A stretch of 64,000 bases of DNA from Spongilla lacustris (GCA_949361645.1 OX442424.1:1565895-1629894), one strand, 5' to 3'; shown: positions 22,611 through 36,430, numbered from the stretch's first letter. Made by a program: numbers and translations. The notes: generated by a model from the letters alone, not told the origin.

Positions 22611-23790
22611 CTCATCCTTCACCCATCACCCACTGATGGGCACAGCTCATCCTTCACCCATCACCCACAGATGGGCACAGCTCATCCTTCACCCATCACC
22701 CACTGATGGGCACAGCTCATGCTTCACCCATCACCCACTGATGGGCACAGCTCATCCTTCACCCATCACCCACTGATGGGCACAGCTCATCCTTCACCCA
22801 TCACCCACAGATGGGCACAGCTCATCCTTCACCCATCACCCAATGATGGGCACAGCTCATCCTTCACCCATCACCCACTGATGGGCACAGCTTATCCTTC
22901 ACCCATCACCCACTGATGGGCACAGCTTATCCTTCACCCATCATCCACTGATGGGCACAGCTTATCCTTCACCCATCATCCACTGATGGGCACAGCTCAT
23001 CCTTCACCCATCACCCACTGATGGGCACAGCTCATCCTTCACCCATCACCCAATGATGGGCACAGCTCATCCTTCACCCATCACCCACTGATGGGCACAG
23101 CTTATCCTTCACCCATGCATCATCCACTGATGGGCACAGCTCATCCTTCACCCATCACCCACTGATGGGCACAGCTCATCCTTCACCCATCACCCACTGA
23201 TGGGCACAGCTTATCCTTCACCCATCACCCACTGATGGGCACAACTCATCCTTCACCCATCACCCACTGATGGGCACAGCTCATCCTTCACCCATCACCC
23301 ACTGATGGGCACAGCGCATCCTTCACCCATCACCCACTGATGGGCACAGCGCATCCTTCACCCACTGATGGGCACAGCTCATCCTTCACCCAATACCCAC
23401 TGATGGGCACAGCTTATCCTTCACCCATCACCCACTGATGGGCACAACTCATCCTTCACCCATCACCCACTGATGGGCACAGCTCATCTTTCACCCATCA
23501 CCCACTGATGGGCACAGCTTATCCTTCACCCATCACCCACTGATGGGCACAACTCATCCTTCACCCATCACCCACTGATGGGCACAGCTCATCCTTCACC
23601 CATCACCCACTGATGGGCACAGCGCATCCTTCACCCATCACCCACTGATGGGCACAGCTCATCCTTCACCCACTGATGGGCACAGCTCATCCTTCACCCA
23701 TCACCCACTGATGGGCACAGCTTATCCTTCACCCATCACCCACTGATGGGCACAGCTTATCCTTCACCCACCACCTATCGATGGATGCAT
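22611..23790. repeat. 35-bp satellite array, about 33 copies
   Basis: Each 35-bp unit contains CCCATCACCCACTGATGGG followed by CACAGCTCATCCTTCA. Variants (CTTAT, CGCAT, ACAACTC, CCACAG) recur in blocks, indicating local copy spreading. Within each unit CCCATC and GATGGG can pair as a 6-bp hairpin stem. There are no unique spacers, so it is not a CRISPR array. Confidence 0.92.
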
Positions 23791-25439
23791 CAGCCCAGTG
23801 ACTTTCATGGCTGTGATCTATAGACAAAAACTAACGCCCAGCCGGTATATCATTGACAGCTAAGGAGAGCTTGGTGATAAGAAAAGCAGTTGGGACTTAC
23901 TGGTATTTGCCTGCCTGAACCAGCCATAAACAGATCAGAGAATGTCCTCCAATTTATCCTCGAGCAGTGGCTGCTGCTGGGTGGCTGAATCCAGGGTGTT
24001 TCCTTAAATACTGAGGATAGGTGGGCCCTCTAGCCACAGGTATGTACAGTGCCTCACATACTGATGGGGTAGGCTGGGTAGAACTGGCACAACAATATAT
24101 TATTGTCCAAGCCTTCTTTTCATCCCGACCACTACAGCCTGGAAGTGGTCATTGGTTGAAGAAGTTGGGTTAGTCTTGGAAGTGGGATTTGGAACAACTG
24201 TATTGGGATCTGAAGGGTCTGTACACTTCACATTTGCCCCAGTTGCAGCTGATCCCACACTGGCTCTACCAGCTACTACTTGCTGAGGACAGGCTAAAAT
24301 GTATCCTACCTCCTCAGGCAGTTCGCACCTCAGTCCAGCTTCGTATCATCTTGGGACGGTGCAATAAGACTCTTGCAATCCTCTCCATTGTCTTGGGTAT
24401 CCATCTTCCTGGACTTCTTAAGTAGCAATTGACCATTGTCTTGGCACACATGACCTATTCTTACATACCCTTGTGCAACAGCCACCCTTGTTTAATAATC
24501 TAATAGTTTCGTTCTAGTGATGGCCAACTTGTAAAACCTTACACTAAGGGGGTTGATCACTGCACTTCTCTGCCATAGTGATACTCTATCCTTCCTACCA
24601 TACTCCAATAGTTTTATTAACAGAGCTTTGCCCAAAGTAGAATTAGTATTATTCCTGAGATGTTTATCTGAATCTACTGCTGATGTGTGTAGGCTTTTAT
24701 TGAACATCATCTCCATCACACTACTCTTTCGCTTTCCCTGGACACCACAGTACCTAAGGTTTTAGCTTGTGCCTATGATGTGCCTGAGGAACTCTGTTAA
24801 CCTGAGGAGGGTTGTCACCAAGTTGGCACTACTATGGGAAGCCATGCTTAGGTGGGTGATGAACAGGGACAGAGCTTGCCTTGAACCTGGAAGTGGTCAT
24901 TGGTGGAAGGAATAGTACCTCCTGATCTGTCAGAAACGAGCTATTGAAGTCTTTAAAAGTGGTGTGTGATAGTCACCAAGTATAGTGAGGATTGCGCTGG
25001 CACTAACAGCACTTTAAAAATTGTGGCAGGCTGCAACAAAAAAAAAAAACTCTTGGCTGATATTAGAACCGTGCCAGAAGAGCAAAGGAGGGGAATGTCT
25101 TGCTCTGAGCTCTGGTCATTCACACTTAGCCCTAAGATTATCCTGCACAGGGTGTTCTATTTTGGGGCAACTCATAGAACAAAGCTAGATTAAAGTAGGG
25201 GCCTAGAACATGGCAGGCTGCAATCTCTTTGTAGAGCTCTGTGCTAATATTATGGTGCTGAAATGTATAAAATTTTATGGAGCACCGTGTCTTGTGGACA
25301 ACTTTAAGTGGCCTATTGCAATACCTACATGTAAAACCACAGGCAAGATGACAAGCTGCATGTTGGCAACCATGTGTTAGCTGAAGTTGTTGGCAGAATA
25401 TGTACTACTCGTACATCAAACACTTCAGAAGAATGTCCA
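23791..25439. other. Non-coding region
   Basis: No supported gene. A phrase CTGGAAGTGGTCATTGGT occurs near 24139 and again near 24889. Short frames at 24189-24425 and 24966-25193 lack recognisable domains. Confidence 0.45.
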
Positions 25440-26030
25440 TCAACCAATACTGCACCTCTTGAGCTCCTCCTCATCACCACCACCATGGTGTTTCTTATAC
25501 TCCCCTTGTCTGCATATTCATGCTTGGAAGCCATTGTGACACCAGAGCCTGTGTACCCACCAACATGCTCATTTCACCAATTGAGCCTTTCACTTTCAAT
25601 GATACGCTTTGGCTTTACCACCTTTTTTACCATTGATTGTCACTTTTCTAGTCCTTCCCACTAACTAACTGAGGTCTCAGCTTACCAGAAAGCTGTGCAG
25701 GCAAGTTATGCTATCTCCCAAGCACATCAATATTGGCCTGCCTCCACCTTTAGTGCTGCCTCGATCCAATCCTTATCGCTTGCGCATTTTAAAGCCTCAA
25801 CCCCTCCTCAAGGCTGGAGCGCAGTTTTTAAAAGAGTACATGTGTAGTACTGGCAAGGTGAGATGGTAAGTGGCAGCAATACCACATATCTAATATTGGA
25901 CACTTGAAAAGGTGTGAGTTCAGAAGAGGCTTGTGTTTTGTGGATGCAGTTATGCAGTCACTAAATGCCGAGAGGGTCACGTCTGGACTGTGGAGGGGCA
26001 GGATACACAGAACATTGAGGAAGGTTGGGA
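25440..26030. repeat. Duplicated block, copy 2
   Basis: Direct relative of 20740-21330, about 4.7 kb away, with substitutions and short indels. The minus-strand frame MASKHEYADKGSIR continues as in copy 1 up to GAVLVD and then diverges. Confidence 0.75.
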
Positions 26031-27000
26031 ATTGAAATGGCTTATCTATTCAGATCTCGTGCAGCTAAACTAGTTCTTACTTGGACAACACACATGGCAG
26101 TAAGGTTGTTTATCCACTCTGTGGGTATATCAACCATGTCTTCCATTGTTTGCAGCATTTCTAGCACTGCTGCTTAGTGGAATCCTACAGTGGACCAGCC
26201 ATCAAGCTCAATGTCACATAACCCTGGCAGACATGAAAACATCTCGATAGTCCTTCAGCATATTGTTGTATAGGCTCTTGGGTTTTTCCTGCTGTGCACA
26301 CTTATTCAGCCTCACAGGTTAGTGGTTTCAGGCCCAGGGCAGGCATGCATCCAGTGACAACATAGTATGATGCTTAGTCTCCAATACATCAACCAGCCAC
26401 ATCACACATTCTTTCAACAGTGGTTTTGCTTCTTTGTGAATGACCATGCGCAGCGAGAACACACCTGTGGTCCTTGTTATTTCCATTCTTGGTCACCTGT
26501 TGGTCTTGACTTTGGTCCACTTGTTCTCATCTCTGCACCTGTTCCCTCCTCTGCCACATCTCCGCCTTCTTTGTTCAAATTGCCTCCATGTTCTGGCACA
26601 TCATATAGCTAGAGACAAATCCTAATTCTCTGCTTCAAACAGCCTTGTCAGTATTTATTCCTTTTCCATATCCATAACCAGGAATTGCAGCATAAATTCC
26701 TCCCTTAAGTCTCCAAACTGACAGTCGTTAACCTGTTTTCTAATCTCCATCACGAAGGGGTCTCTTTAGCTGTCTCTTGTAATGTGACTGCTGATCCTTC
26801 TAGCACACAAGACTGGCTTCTTTAATGGTAATTCAAACTTGCTACCTTGGGGGCCAGATACTTTCACTACTGCTGAAGTAGCCTGGTTTACCACTTGATG
26901 GTGGGAAGGGTGCTGTCGACAGGCGGAGTTGATATTACACAGAACAGCAAACTGCTTCCCCAGAAATGGCCCTGCAAAATGGATGTGGCTTCAGGTGAGC
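26031..27000. other. Non-coding region left of the 8.2-kb satellite
   Basis: Unique-looking sequence without a supported gene. Frames at 26367-26625 lack domain signatures. The satellite starts abruptly just after CCCGTCCCAATG at about 27015. Confidence 0.45.
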
Positions 27001-27017
27001 AAGAAGGTCCCGTCCCA

Positions 27018-30000
27018 ATGTTGAAGCAGTACTACAGGTGGGGACTTCTTGCTAAGCAGTACTACAGGCCGGTGGGGACTTCTTGCTAACATATTGAAGC
27101 AGTACTACAGGTGGGGGCTTCTTGCTAACATGTTGAAGCAGTACTACAGGTGGGGACTTCTTGCTAATATATTGAAGCAGTACTACAGGTGGGGACTTTT
27201 TGCTAACATGTTGAAGCAGTACTAGAGGTGGGACTTCTTGCTAACATGTTGAAGCAGTAGTACAGGTGGGGACTTCTTGCTAACATGTTGAAGCAGTAGT
27301 ACAGGTGGGGACTTCTTGCTAACATGTTGAAGCAGTAGTACAGGTGGGGACTTCTTGCTAACATGTTAAAGCAGTACTACAGGTAGGGACTTCTTGCTAA
27401 GCAGTACTAGAGGTGGGGACTTCTTGCTAAGCAGTACTACAGGTGGGGACTTCTTGCTAACATATTGAAGCAGTACTACAGGTGGGGACTTCTTGCTAAC
27501 ATGTTGAATCAGTACTATAGGTGGGACTTCTTGCCAACATGTTGAAGCAGTACTACAGGTGGGGACTTCTTGCTAACATGTTGAAGCAGTACTATAGGTG
27601 GGGCTTCTTGCTAACATATTGAAGCAGTACTAGAGGTGGGGACTTCTTGCTAAGCAGTACTACAGGTGGGGACTTCTTGCTAACATATTGAAGCAGTACT
27701 ACAGGTGGGGACTTCTTGCTAACATGTTGAATCAGTACTATAGGTGGGACTTCTTGCCAACATGTTGAAGCAGTACTACAGGTGGGGACTTCTTGCTAAC
27801 ATGTTGAAGCAGTACTATAGGTGGGGCTTCTTGCTAACATATTGAAGCAGTACTAGAGGTGGGGACTTCTTGCTAAGCAGTACTACAGGTGGGGACTTCT
27901 TGCTAACATATTGAAGCAGTACTACAGGTGGGGACTTCTTGCTAACATGTTGAATCAGTACTATAGGTGGGACTTCTTGCCAACATGTTGAAGCAGTACT
28001 ACAGGTGGGGACTTCTTGCTAACATGTTGAAGCAGTACTATAGGTGGGGCTTCTTGCTAACATATTGAAGCAGTACTAGAGGTGGGGACTTCTTGCTAAG
28101 CAGTACTACAGGTGGGGACTTCTTGCTAACATATTGAAGCAGTACTACAGGTGGGGACTTCTTGCTAACATGTTGAAGCAGTACTACAGGTGGGGACGTC
28201 TTGCTAACATGTTGAAGCATAAATACAGGTGGGGTCTTCTTGCTAACTTATTGAAGCAGTACTACAGGTGGGGACATCTTGCTAAGCAGTACTACAGGTG
28301 GGGACTTCTTGCTAACATGTTGAAGCAGTACTATAGGTAGGACTTCTTGCTAACATGTTGAAGCAGTACTACAGGTGGGGACATCTTGCTAACATATTGA
28401 AGCAACATATTGAAGCAGTACTACAGGTGGGGACATCTTGCTAACATATTGAAGCAACATATTGAAGCAGTACTACAGGTGGGGACTTTTTGCTAACGTG
28501 TCGAAGCAATACTATAGGTGGGACTTCTTGCTAACATGTTGAAGCAGTACTATAGGTGGGGCTTCTTGCTAACAAGTTGAAGCAGTACTATAGGTGGGGC
28601 TTCTTGCTAACATATTGAAGCAGTACTATAGGTGGGGCTTCTTGCTAACATATTGAAGCAGTACTAGCGGTGGGGACTTCTTGCTAAGCAGTACTACAGG
28701 TGGGGACTTCTTGCTAACATGTTAAAGCAGTACTACAGGTGGGGACTTCTTGCTAAGCAGTACTAGAGGTGGGGACTTCTTGCTAAGCAGTACTAGAGGT
28801 GGGGACTTCTTGCTAAGCAGTACTACAGGTGGGGACTTCTTGCTAACATATTGAAGCAGTACTACAGGTGGGGACTTCTTGCTAACATGTTGAAGCAGTA
28901 CTACAGGTGGGGACTTCTTGCTAACATGTTGAAGCATAAATACAGGTGGGGTCTTCTTGCTAACATGTTGAAGCAGTACTACAGGTGGGGACATCTTGCT
29001 AACATATTGAAGCAACATATTGAAGCAGTACTACAGGTGGGGACTTCTTGCTAACATGTTGAAGCAGTACTATAGGTGGGGCTTCTTGCTAACATATTGA
29101 AGCAGTACTAGCGGTGGGGACTTCTTGCTAAGCAGTACTACAGGTGGGGACTTCTTGCTAACATGTTAAAGCAGTACTACAGGTGGGGACTTCTTGCTAA
29201 GCAGTACTAGAGGTGGGGACTTCTTGCTAAGCAGTACTACAGGTGGGGACTTCTTGCTAACATATTGAAGCAGTACTACAGGGGGACTTCTTGCTAACAT
29301 GTTGAAGCAGTACTACAGGTGGGGACGTCTTGCTAACATGTTGAAGCATAAATACAGGTGGGGTCTTCTTGCTAACATATTGAAGCAGTACTACAGGTGG
29401 GGACATCTTGCTAAGCAGTACTACAGGTGGGGACTTCTTGCTAACATGTTGAAGCAGTACTATAGGTAGGACTTCTTGCTAACATGTTGAAGCAGTACTA
29501 CAGGTGGGGACATCTTGCTAACATATTGAAGCAACATATTGAAGCAGTACTACAGGTGGGGACTTCTTGCTAACGTGTCGAAGCAGTACTACAGGTGGGG
29601 ACTTCTTGCTAACATGTTGAAGCAGTACTACAGGTGGGGACTTCTTGCTAACATGTTGAAGCAGTACTATAGGTGGGGCTTCTTGCTAACATATTGAAGC
29701 AGTACTAGCGGTGGGGACTTCTTGCTAAGCAGTACTACAGGTGGGGACTTCTTGCTAAGCAGTACTACAGGTGGGGACTTCTTGCTAACATGTTAAAGCA
29801 GTACTACAGGTGGGGACTTCTTGCTAACATGTTGAAGCAGTACTATAGGTGGGGCTTCTTGCTAACATATTGAAGCAGTACTAGCGGTGGGGACTTCTTG
29901 CTAAGCAGTACTACAGGTGGGGACTTCTTGCTAACATGTTGAAGCAGTAGTACAGGTGGGGACTTCTTGCTAACATGTTGAAGCAGTAGTACAGGTGGGG

Positions 30001-33000
30001 ACTTATTGCTAACATGTTGAAGCAGTAGTACAGGTGGGGACTTCTTGCTAACATGTTAAAGCAGTACTACAGGTAGGGACTTCTTGCTAAGCAGTACTAG
30101 AGGTGGGGACTTCTTGCTAAGCAGTACTACAGGTGGGGACTTCTTGCTAACATATTGAAGCAGTACTACAGGTGGGGACTTCTTGCTAACATGTTGAAGC
30201 AGTACTATAGGTGGGGCTTCTTGCTAACATATTGAAGCAGTACTAGAGGTGGGGACTTCTTGCTAAGCAGTACTACAGGTGGGGACTTCTTGCTAACATA
30301 TTGAAGCAGTACTACAGGTGGGGACTTCTTGCTAACATGTTGAAGCAGTACTACAGGTGGGGACGTCTTGCTAACATGTTGAAGCATAAATACAGGTGGG
30401 GTCTTCTTGCTAACTTATTGAAGCAGTACTACAGGTGGGGACATCTTGCTAAGCAGTACTACAGGTGGGGACTTCTTGCTAACATGTTGAAGCAGTACTA
30501 TAGGTAGGACTTCTTGCTAACATGTTGAAGCAGTACTACAGGTGGGGACATCTTGCTAACATATTGAAGCAACATATTGAAGCAGTACTACAGGTGGGGA
30601 CTTCTTGCTAACATGTTGAAGCAGTACTATAGGTGGGGCTTCTTGCTAACATATTGAAGCAGTACTAGCGGTGGGGACTTCTTGCTAAGCAGTACTACAG
30701 GTGGGGACTTCTTGCTAACATGTTAAAGCAGTACTACAGGTGGGGACTTCTTGCTAAGCAGTACTAGAGGTGGGGACTTCTTGCTAAGCAGTACTAGAGG
30801 TGGGGACTTCTTGCTAAGCAGTACTACAGGTGGGGACTTCTTGCTAACATATTGAAGCAGTACTACAGGTGGGGACTTCTTGCTAACATGTTGAAGCAGT
30901 ACTACAGGTGGGGACTTCTTGCTAACATGTTGAAGCATAAATACAGGTGGGGTCTTCTTGCTAACATGTTGAAGCAGTACTACAGGTGGGGACATCTTGC
31001 TAACATATTGAAGCAACATATTGAAGCAGTACTACAGGTGGGGACTTCTTGCTAACATGTTGAAGCAGTACTATAGGTGGGGCTTCTTGCTAACATATTG
31101 AAGCAGTACTAGCGGTGGGGACTTCTTGCTAAGCAGTACTACAGGTGGGGACTTCTTGCTAACATGTTAAAGCAGTACTACAGGTGGGGACTTCTTGCTA
31201 AGCAGTACTAGAGGTGGGGACTTCTTGCTAAGCAGTACTACAGGTGGGGACTTCTTGCTAACATATTGAAGCAGTACTACAGGGGGACTTCTTGCTAACA
31301 TGTTGAAGCAGTACTACAGGTGGGGACGTCTTGCTAACATGTTGAAGCATAAATACAGGTGGGGTCTTCTTGCTAACATATTGAAGCAGTACTACAGGTG
31401 GGGACATCTTGCTAAGCAGTACTACAGGTGGGGACTTCTTGCTAACATGTTGAAGCAGTACTATAGGTAGGACTTCTTGCTAACATGTTGAAGCAGTACT
31501 ACAGGTGGGGACATCTTGCTAACATATTGAAGCAACATATTGAAGCAGTACTACAGGTGGGGACTTCTTGCTAACGTGTCGAAGCAGTACTACAGGTGGG
31601 GACTTCTTGCTAACATGTTGAAGCAGTACTACAGGTGGGGACTTCTTGCTAACATGTTGAAGCAGTACTATAGGTGGGGCTTCTTGCTAACATATTGAAG
31701 CAGTACTAGCGGTGGGGACTTCTTGCTAAGCAGTACTACAGGTGGGGACTTCTTGCTAACATGTTAAAGCAGTACTACAGGTGGGGACTTCTTGCTAACA
31801 TATTGAAGCAACATATTGAAGCAGTACTACAGGTGGGGACTTCTTGCTAACGTGTCGAAGCAGTACTACAGGTGGGGACTTCTTGCTAACATGTTGAAGC
31901 AGTACTACAGGTGGGGACTTCTTGCTAACATGTTGAAGCAGTACTATAGGTGGGGCTTCTTGCTAACATATTGAAGCAGTACTAGCGGTGGGGACTTCTT
32001 GCTAAGCAGTACTACAGGTGGGGACTTCTTGCTAAGCAGTACTACAGGTGGGGACTTCTTGCTAACATGTTAAAGCAGTACTACAGGTGGGGACTTCTTG
32101 CTAACATGTTGAAGCAGTACTATAGGTGGGGCTTCTTGCTAACATATTGAAGCAGTACTAGCGGTGGGGACTTCTTGCTAAGCAGTACTACAGGTGGGGA
32201 CTTCTTGCTAACATGTTGAAGCAGTAGTACAGGTGGGGACTTCTTGCTAACATGTTGAAGCAGTAGTACAGGTGGGGACTTATTGCTAACATGTTGAAGC
32301 AGTAGTACAGGTGGGGACTTCTTGCTAACATGTTAAAGCAGTACTACAGGTAGGGACTTCTTGCTAAGCAGTACTAGAGGTGGGGACTTCTTGCTAAGCA
32401 GTACTACAGGTGGGGACTTCTTGCTAACATATTGAAGCAGTACTACAGGTGGGGACTTCTTGCTAACATGTTGAAGCAGTACTATAGGTGGGGCTTCTTG
32501 CTAACATATTGAAGCAGTACTAGAGGTGGGGACTTCTTGCTAAGCAGTACTACAGGTGGGGACTTCTTGCTAACATATTGAAGCAGTACTACAGGTGGGG
32601 ACTTCTTGCTAACATGTTGAAGCAGTACTACAGGTGGGGACGTCTTGCTAACATGTTGAAGCATAAATACAGGTGGGGTCTTCTTGCTAACTTATTGAAG
32701 CAGTACTACAGGTGGGGACATCTTGCTAAGCAGTACTACAGGTGGGGACTTCTTGCTAACATGTTGAAGCAGTACTATAGGTAGGACTTCTTGCTAACAT
32801 GTTGAAGCAGTACTACAGGTGGGGACATCTTGCTAACATATTGAAGCAACATATTGAAGCAGTACTACAGGTGGGGACTTCTTGCTAACATGTTGAAGCA
32901 GTACTATAGGTGGGGCTTCTTGCTAACATATTGAAGCAGTACTAGCGGTGGGGACTTCTTGCTAAGCAGTACTACAGGTGGGGACTTCTTGCTAACATGT

Positions 33001-35210
33001 TAAAGCAGTACTACAGGTGGGGACTTCTTGCTAAGCAGTACTAGAGGTGGGGACTTCTTGCTAAGCAGTACTAGAGGTGGGGACTTCTTGCTAAGCAGTA
33101 CTACAGGTGGGGACTTCTTGCTAACATATTGAAGCAGTACTACAGGTGGGGACTTCTTGCTAACATGTTGAAGCAGTACTACAGGTGGGGACTTCTTGCT
33201 AACATGTTGAAGCATAAATACAGGTGGGGTCTTCTTGCTAACATGTTGAAGCAGTACTACAGGTGGGGACATCTTGCTAACATATTGAAGCAACATATTG
33301 AAGCAGTACTACAGGTGGGGACTTCTTGCTAACATGTTGAAGCAGTACTATAGGTGGGGCTTCTTGCTAACATATTGAAGCAGTACTAGCGGTGGGGACT
33401 TCTTGCTAAGCAGTACTACAGGTGGGGACTTCTTGCTAACATGTTAAAGCAGTACTACAGGTGGGGACTTCTTGCTAAGCAGTACTAGAGGTGGGGACTT
33501 CTTGCTAAGCAGTACTACAGGTGGGGACTTCTTGCTAACATATTGAAGCAGTACTACAGGGGGACTTCTTGCTAACATGTTGAAGCAGTACTACAGGTGG
33601 GGACGTCTTGCTAACATGTTGAAGCATAAATACAGGTGGGGTCTTCTTGCTAACATATTGAAGCAGTACTACAGGTGGGGACATCTTGCTAAGCAGTACT
33701 ACAGGTGGGGACTTCTTGCTAACATGTTGAAGCAGTACTATAGGTAGGACTTCTTGCTAACATGTTGAAGCAGTACTACAGGTGGGGACATCTTGCTAAC
33801 ATATTGAAGCAACATATTGAAGCAGTACTACAGGTGGGGACTTCTTGCTAACGTGTCGAAGCAGTACTACAGGTGGGGACTTCTTGCTAACATGTTGAAG
33901 CAGTACTACAGGTGGGGACTTCTTGCTAACATGTTGAAGCAGTACTATAGGTGGGGCTTCTTGCTAACATATTGAAGCAGTACTAGCGGTGGGGACTTCT
34001 TGCTAAGCAGTACTACAGGTGGGGACTTCTTGCTAACATGTTAAAGCAGTACTACAGGTGGGGACTTCTTGCTAACATGTTGAAGCAGTACTACAGGTGG
34101 GGACTTCTTGCTAACATGTTGAAGCAGTACTATAGGTGGGGCTTCTTGCTAACATATTGAAGCAGTACTAGCGGTGGGGACTTCTTGCTAAGCAGTACTA
34201 CAGGTGGGGACTTCTTGCTAACATGTTAAAGCAGTACTACAGGTGGGGACTTCTTGCTAACATGTTGAAGCAGTACTACAGGTGGGGACTTCTTGCTAAC
34301 ATGTTGAAGCAGTACTACAGGTGGGGACTTCTTGCTAACATATTGAAGCAGTACTACAGGTGGGGACTTCTTGCTAACGTGTCGAAGCAATACTATAGGT
34401 GGGGCTTCTTGCTAACATGTTGAAGCAGTACTACAGGTGGGGACTTCTTGCTAACATATTGAAGCAGTACTACAGGTGGGGACTTCTTGCTAACGTGTCG
34501 AAGCAATACTATAGGTAGGACTTCTTGCTAACATGTTGAAGCAGTACTACAGGTGGGGACTTCTTGCTAACATGTTGAAGCAGTACTATAGGTGGGGCTT
34601 CTTGCTAACATATTGAAGCAGTACTAGCGGTGGGGACTTCTTGCTAAGCAGTACTACAGGTGGGGACTTCTTGCTTACATGTTAAAGCAGTACTACAGGT
34701 GGGGGCTTCTTGCTAACATATTGAAGCAGTACTACAGGTGGGGACTTCTTGCTAACATGTTGAAGCAGTACTACAGGTGGGGACTTCTTGCTAATGTTGA
34801 AGCAGTACTACAGGTGGGGGCTTCTTGCTAACATATTGAAGCAGTACTACAGGTGGGGACTTCTTGCTAACATGTTGAAGCAGTACTACAGGTGGGGACT
34901 TCTTGCTAATGTTGAAGCAGTACTACAGGTGGGGGCTTCTTGCTAACATATTGAAGCAGTACTACAGGTGGGGACTTCTTGCTAACATGTTGAAGCAGTA
35001 CTACAGGTGGGGACTTCTTGCTAATGTTGAAGCAGTACTACAGGTGGGGGCTTCTTGCTAACATATTGAAGCAGTACTACAGGTGGGGACTTCTTGCTAA
35101 CATGTTGAAGCAGTACTACAGGTGGGGACTTCTTGCTAATGTTGAAGCAGTACTACAGGTGGGGGCTTCTTGCTAACATATTGAAGCAGTACTACAGGTG
35201 GGGACTTCTT
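27018..35210. repeat. 39-bp satellite, 8.2 kb, with higher-order structure
   Basis: The basic unit is 39 bp (GAAGCAGTACTACAGGTGGG then GACTTCTTGCTAACATGTT). Shorter variants lack the ACATGTTGA segment, so GCTAAGCAGTACT follows directly. Since 39 is 13 codons, both strands stay open in some frames (LLANMLKQYYRWG on plus, LQHVSKKSPPVVL on minus). The same ordered series of variants recurs with starts at 30205 and 32482 and at 30723 and 33000, a 2,277-bp higher-order period. An earlier related block starts at 28038 and 28722. No gene is inferred. Confidence 0.95.
34690..35210. repeat. 115-bp higher-order subarray at satellite end
   Basis: The junction CTAATGTTGAAG, a unit shortened by 2 bp, recurs at 34791, 34906, 35021 and 35136. 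This gives an exact 115-bp super-unit made of three basic units. The array stops at 35210, where GGACTTCTTGG runs into AAAAAATAATAAT. Confidence 0.9.
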
Positions 35211-35397
35211 GGAAAAAATAATAATAAACAAACACCAATGTAGTGAATAAAAATGGGTACAAAATAAGATATGTAGATTTGCACACAAGGGATGCAGTTA
35301 ATGTGTTAAACAGATACTGAGGGACCCTTGGCTTCTGCAACAGCCAGATCAATCACGCTGGATCTGAATGCTTGCCCCTGTGATGATCTAGCACCTC

Positions 35398-36430
35398 TTA
35401 GGCACATGATGGAAGAGTGCAAGAGACAGAAACAGTCACAGTGGCACACTTCCCCATTCCTCCTGATGTGGTAAATGCTAGTGGAGTGAAGGAGCCATGT
35501 TCTACCTCCCGTACACGTTTGTCATAAGACCTCTGCTTTTGGCGTTCATGAAGGCGGTATGCTGATGATAACTGCATGTTTCGATAAGAGGGAGCATTTG
35601 GGTGGAAAACACGTACATAAAAAAAAATGCCCAATGGTGACGATCACCCCAAAAAACTTGTGCGCTCATCTTCCGAATTCAATGTTTCATGCAACAGCAG
35701 TTCTCCAGTTAACGCTTGCAATGGTGGTTCTATACATACATTGGGACATACCTCGGTCAACTGGTTAGCTGTAAAATCCCTCAGATCATTGTGGCACACA
35801 GATGGAAATGATCTGTGTTGAAAGAACTGCCGCAGACACAGTGGCTTGGTAGGTTTGATGATTGCCAATTGTAGCGAAGACACATAGCATCATGGAACGC
35901 ACCCTTGTGGAGTGCAAAACCATGATCACTTATAGGCAGGACTGAAAGCCAAGATGAGGCACCCTTTCACTATTGAGGGCCATAGATCGCACATGGGCAG
36001 GAGGCAGGATAGCTTTGTGTCACACAATTTCAGAAGCGTGTAATTGTTGTCTCAGTGAGTGAATTGTTGCCTTGGCCTGTTTTTGATTGATAAGGGTGGA
36101 TTGAGGAAGGTCCATGCACTGTGACATTATACAGGAGACAAGAGGGGCTGTGATGTTTACAGATGAGGAATAGTCAAAATAAGCTGATACGGTGGGGTTA
36201 GGTATGGCAAGACGACCAAGTCGTGCTGGAAGAGCGAAAAGGTCCCCCTCAGTATCACCGATGCTGTCACGTCCTGTGATGGAGGGTATGAAATGGAGCC
36301 TGACTGCATCCTCAAGTGGCTGGAGTAGTGAAGATATGTCAGATATGGTGCGAAGGAAGAAAGTCCAAAGCCCAGACACACCATGAACAAAGGCACAGTA
36401 GGCAGCATGAGGTTGAGTCTTGGTGATCAA
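35398..36430 (-). mobile_element. Retroelement polyprotein C-terminal region, frameshifted
   Basis: Minus-strand frames at 36430-36020, about 36010-35640 and 35634-35398 read in order as one protein tail. The segments include HAAYCAFVHGVSGLWTFFLR, LLQPLEDAVRLHFIPSITGR, LPARLGRLAIPNP, then HGFALHKGAFHDAMCLRYNW, SHCVCGSSF, DLRDFTANQLTEVC, and finally VRVFHPNAPSYRN with VREVEHGSFTPLAF. I recall this combination from the C-terminal part of reverse-transcriptase-bearing mobile elements of corals, fish and sponges; the exact class is from memory. At least one frameshift (about 35830) makes it inactive. Confidence 0.65.

Noticed and set aside
22611..23790. CRISPR-like array of 35-bp repeats
   Set aside because: Repeats are directly adjacent with no unique spacers, and the context is eukaryotic; it is a satellite.
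27018..35210. Repeated 60-98-codon frames (LKQYYRWG on plus, HVSKKSPPVV on minus)
   Set aside because: A 39-bp unit equals 13 codons, so both strands stay open automatically; there is no start context, splice site or non-repeat domain.
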